DNA of 6,428 nucleotides, taken from Anaerolineales bacterium (GTDB lineage: Bacteria; Chloroflexota; Anaerolineae; Promineifilales; Promineifilaceae). The notes beneath the pieces are model-generated. The model was not told the DNA's origin. It was given only the letters and a program-made list of their open reading frames with translations, and searched no databases. This document shows, piece after piece, positions 5,475-6,428 of the stretch. The DNA lies in NCBI GenBank assembly GCA_020432595.1, contig JAGQGA010000325.1, forward strand, positions 1 through 6,428. The letters are read 5' to 3'. A program made the translations under genes and the position numbers. Position 1 is the first letter of the stretch. Every line of letters starts with the position of its first letter.

Positions 5475-6302
5475 ATGATTTCGGCAACTGTACGACGTTT
5501 GAATACTGGCCTGGCGCTTCTTTATGGGTTACTAGGCCTTGTTTTGTTTTTGACCCCGGCCTGGTCAGCGGCCAACTTTTCCTGGAAGATTTCGCCATTT
5601 GTGGCGATGACGATGGGGGGGTGGTGCCTGGGCAATGGGTATTTTGCCTGGGAAACGGTGCGACTGGGGCGATGGACGGCCGTTTATTTGCTCCAGCTCT
5701 ACCTCGGTGTGTTTGGGGTGCTGGAAACGGCCGTTCTCATTCTCTTCCGCGACAAACTCATCCTCAACGTTCCCCTCGCCCTGCCCTATATTTTGGCACT
5801 GGTGTTGACGGTAATAACGGCCGTTTTCGCCCTTCTCGACTGGCAAAAGCAGCACCCCAGCAGTAAAAACCACAGCTTCCCTAACTGGGTGCGCGTCATC
5901 GTTGTCGGCTTTGTCGGCTTCGTTGGCCTCATCGCCTTCCTCGTTCTCCGCGCCCAGTCCGGCGGTCTTGCTACCGAAGGCGGTGCCTTCCCCGAACCCC
6001 TCACCCTCTTCACCCTCCGCGCCTTCGGTTCTTTCTACACTGCCCTCACCATCGGCGCCATTCCCGCCATCTGGGATCGCCACATCAGCGGCTGGATGGC
6101 CTACACCCGCGCCGGTCTGGCTCTCATTCTCACCATCCTGTTAGCTTGCCTACTTAACATCGGCAAATTTGATTTTGCCAACCACCCTGGTCAATGGCTT
6201 TACTTTGGTGCCTACGTTGCCGCCGCCCTCGTCGCCATCGGGCTGCTGTGGCTGTACCGCCCCCATACGGCCTTGGGGCATACGTTGGTTGAGCAGCATT
6301 AG
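5475..6302 (+). CDS. Unrecognised 8-TM integral membrane protein
   Basis: 275 aa, no family recognised. ATG 5475 is preferred: the purine-rich AAGGAAGGTGA (5462-5472) lies just upstream, and the GTG at 5454 has no site. The protein is almost entirely hydrophobic, with eight likely membrane spans at about 10-30, 41-62, 67-91, 99-122, 139-159, 176-199, 206-228 and 240-261. A longer polar loop (123-138) splits it into two four-span halves that may be an ancient duplication. No catalytic or transport motif is visible, and no signal peptide beyond the first span. It lies 76 bp after the permease gene without a terminator, so co-transcription is possible. It carries three ACGGCCGTT words (all TAV), with codons G-ending before the first and strongly C-ending after the last. 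Its link with peptide import is unproven. Confidence 0.85.
   Translation: MISATVRRLNTGLALLYGLLGLVLFLTPAWSAANFSWKISPFVAMTMGGWCLGNGYFAWETVRLGRWTAVYLLQLYLGVFGVLETAVLILFRDKLILNVPLALPYILALVLTVITAVFALLDWQKQHPSSKNHSFPNWVRVIVVGFVGFVGLIAFLVLRAQSGGLATEGGAFPEPLTLFTLRAFGSFYTALTIGAIPAIWDRHISGWMAYTRAGLALILTILLACLLNIGKFDFANHPGQWLYFGAYVAAALVAIGLLWLYRPHTALGHTLVEQH
5676..5825 (+). repeat. Cluster of three ACGGCCGTT motifs (copies 7-9)
   Basis: Copies at 5676-5684, 5727-5735 and 5817-5825, all encoding Thr-Ala-Val in the 8-TM protein, spaced 51 and 90 bp apart. After the second copy, 13 of the next 17 codons end in C, then none of the following ten do. The third copy then starts a long C-ending run. Third positions: 7 C/22 G in the 40 codons before the first copy, 26 C/5 G in the 40 after the last. 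Confidence 0.85.
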
Positions 6303-6313
6303 CGAAAGACATT

Positions 6314-6362
6314 AAGAGACTGAGAGGCTGGGAGACTTAATCTCTCAGTCTTCCAATCTCTT
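6314..6362 (+). repeat. Intergenic hairpin before the last gene (GAGACTGAGAG words)
   Basis: Arms 6314-6335 and 6341-6362 pair over 22 positions around a 5-nt loop (CTTAA), with two mismatches and three G-U pairs. The right arm reads TCTCTCAGTCTTCCAATCTC. It is followed 10 nt later by the Shine-Dalgarno of the next gene. It has no T-run, so it is not a standard terminator. Confidence 0.75.
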
Positions 6363-6383
6363 CTCTGTTATCAGGAGGAACCC

Positions 6384-6428
6384 ATGAACCATCCACCCAA
6401 CCCCATCTTGCCGCTTACTCGTGCTGTG
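6384..6428 (+). CDS. Start of an unrecognised gene, 3' partial
   Basis: ATG 6384 is preceded by a strong AGGAGG (6373-6378) with 5-nt spacing, and the frame stays open to the window end. The 15 visible residues (MNHPPNPILPLTRAV) are too few to assign a family. The 5' end of the mRNA would carry the hairpin at 6314-6362. Confidence 0.6.
   Translation, partial: MNHPPNPILPLTRAV

Noticed and set aside
5426..5866. 146-codon + frame overlapping the 8-TM gene
   Set aside because: The alternative frame has no plausible ribosome binding site and no domain, while the overlapping 8-TM frame has a coherent membrane topology.

Overview
This 6.4-kb stretch is a bacterial chromosomal (or metagenomic contig) segment with all recognisable genes on the + strand. 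The likeliest host is a Chloroflexota member (Anaerolineae/Ardenticatenia/Caldilineae-like). The main clue is the solute-binding lipoprotein: a lipobox Cys followed by a Val/Glu/Thr-rich linker of repeated 'EVTRVVE'-like words, a style I know from that phylum. A moderate-to-high GC content and a family-5 transporter with a Cys-containing loop insertion in its DppB-like permease also fit. This is an inference, not a database result.

Layout: (1) 1-924, 3' part of a peptidase M19 (membrane/renal dipeptidase-like) gene whose start lies outside the window. (2) 925-1472, a long non-coding stretch. It holds a word-repeat inverted repeat (965-1079), a textbook intrinsic terminator (1209-1244), a near-consensus extended -10 sigma-70 promoter (1274-1302), and a leader of about 165 nt with a perfect palindrome and small-ORF candidates. 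(3) 1473-3287, a family-5 (DppA/OppA) peptide-binding lipoprotein. (4) 3371-4357, a DppB-like permease. (5) 4448-5398, a DppC-like permease. (6) 5475-6302, an unrecognised 8-TM membrane protein. (7) 6384-6428, the first 15 codons of another gene with a strong Shine-Dalgarno.

The binding protein and two permeases form one di/oligopeptide ABC import system. No ATPase subunit is visible, so it must be encoded elsewhere or shared. A peptide importer next to a dipeptidase suggests peptide scavenging, but a strong terminator and a new promoter separate the two transcription units.

Two patterns are not explained by the genes. First, the palindromic word ACGGCCGTT occurs nine times on the + strand (an 8-mer is expected about 0.1 times here). 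In the four complete genes carrying it, it reads Thr-Ala-Val and sits where third codon positions switch from G-rich to C-rich. By hand count, the 40 codons before versus after give 26 C/70 G versus 96 C/22 G, summed over four genes. A non-coding copy at 1420 shows the same G-to-C flip. Second, four gene gaps carry a long imperfect hairpin built from a short repeated word (CACAGAG; GTAATCGGTAATCAGTA, shared by two gaps; GAGACTGAGAG), and a fifth gap carries a direct repeat of GATACGATAC. The hairpin-bearing gaps end just before the next gene's start region, except the first, which lies well upstream of a promoter.
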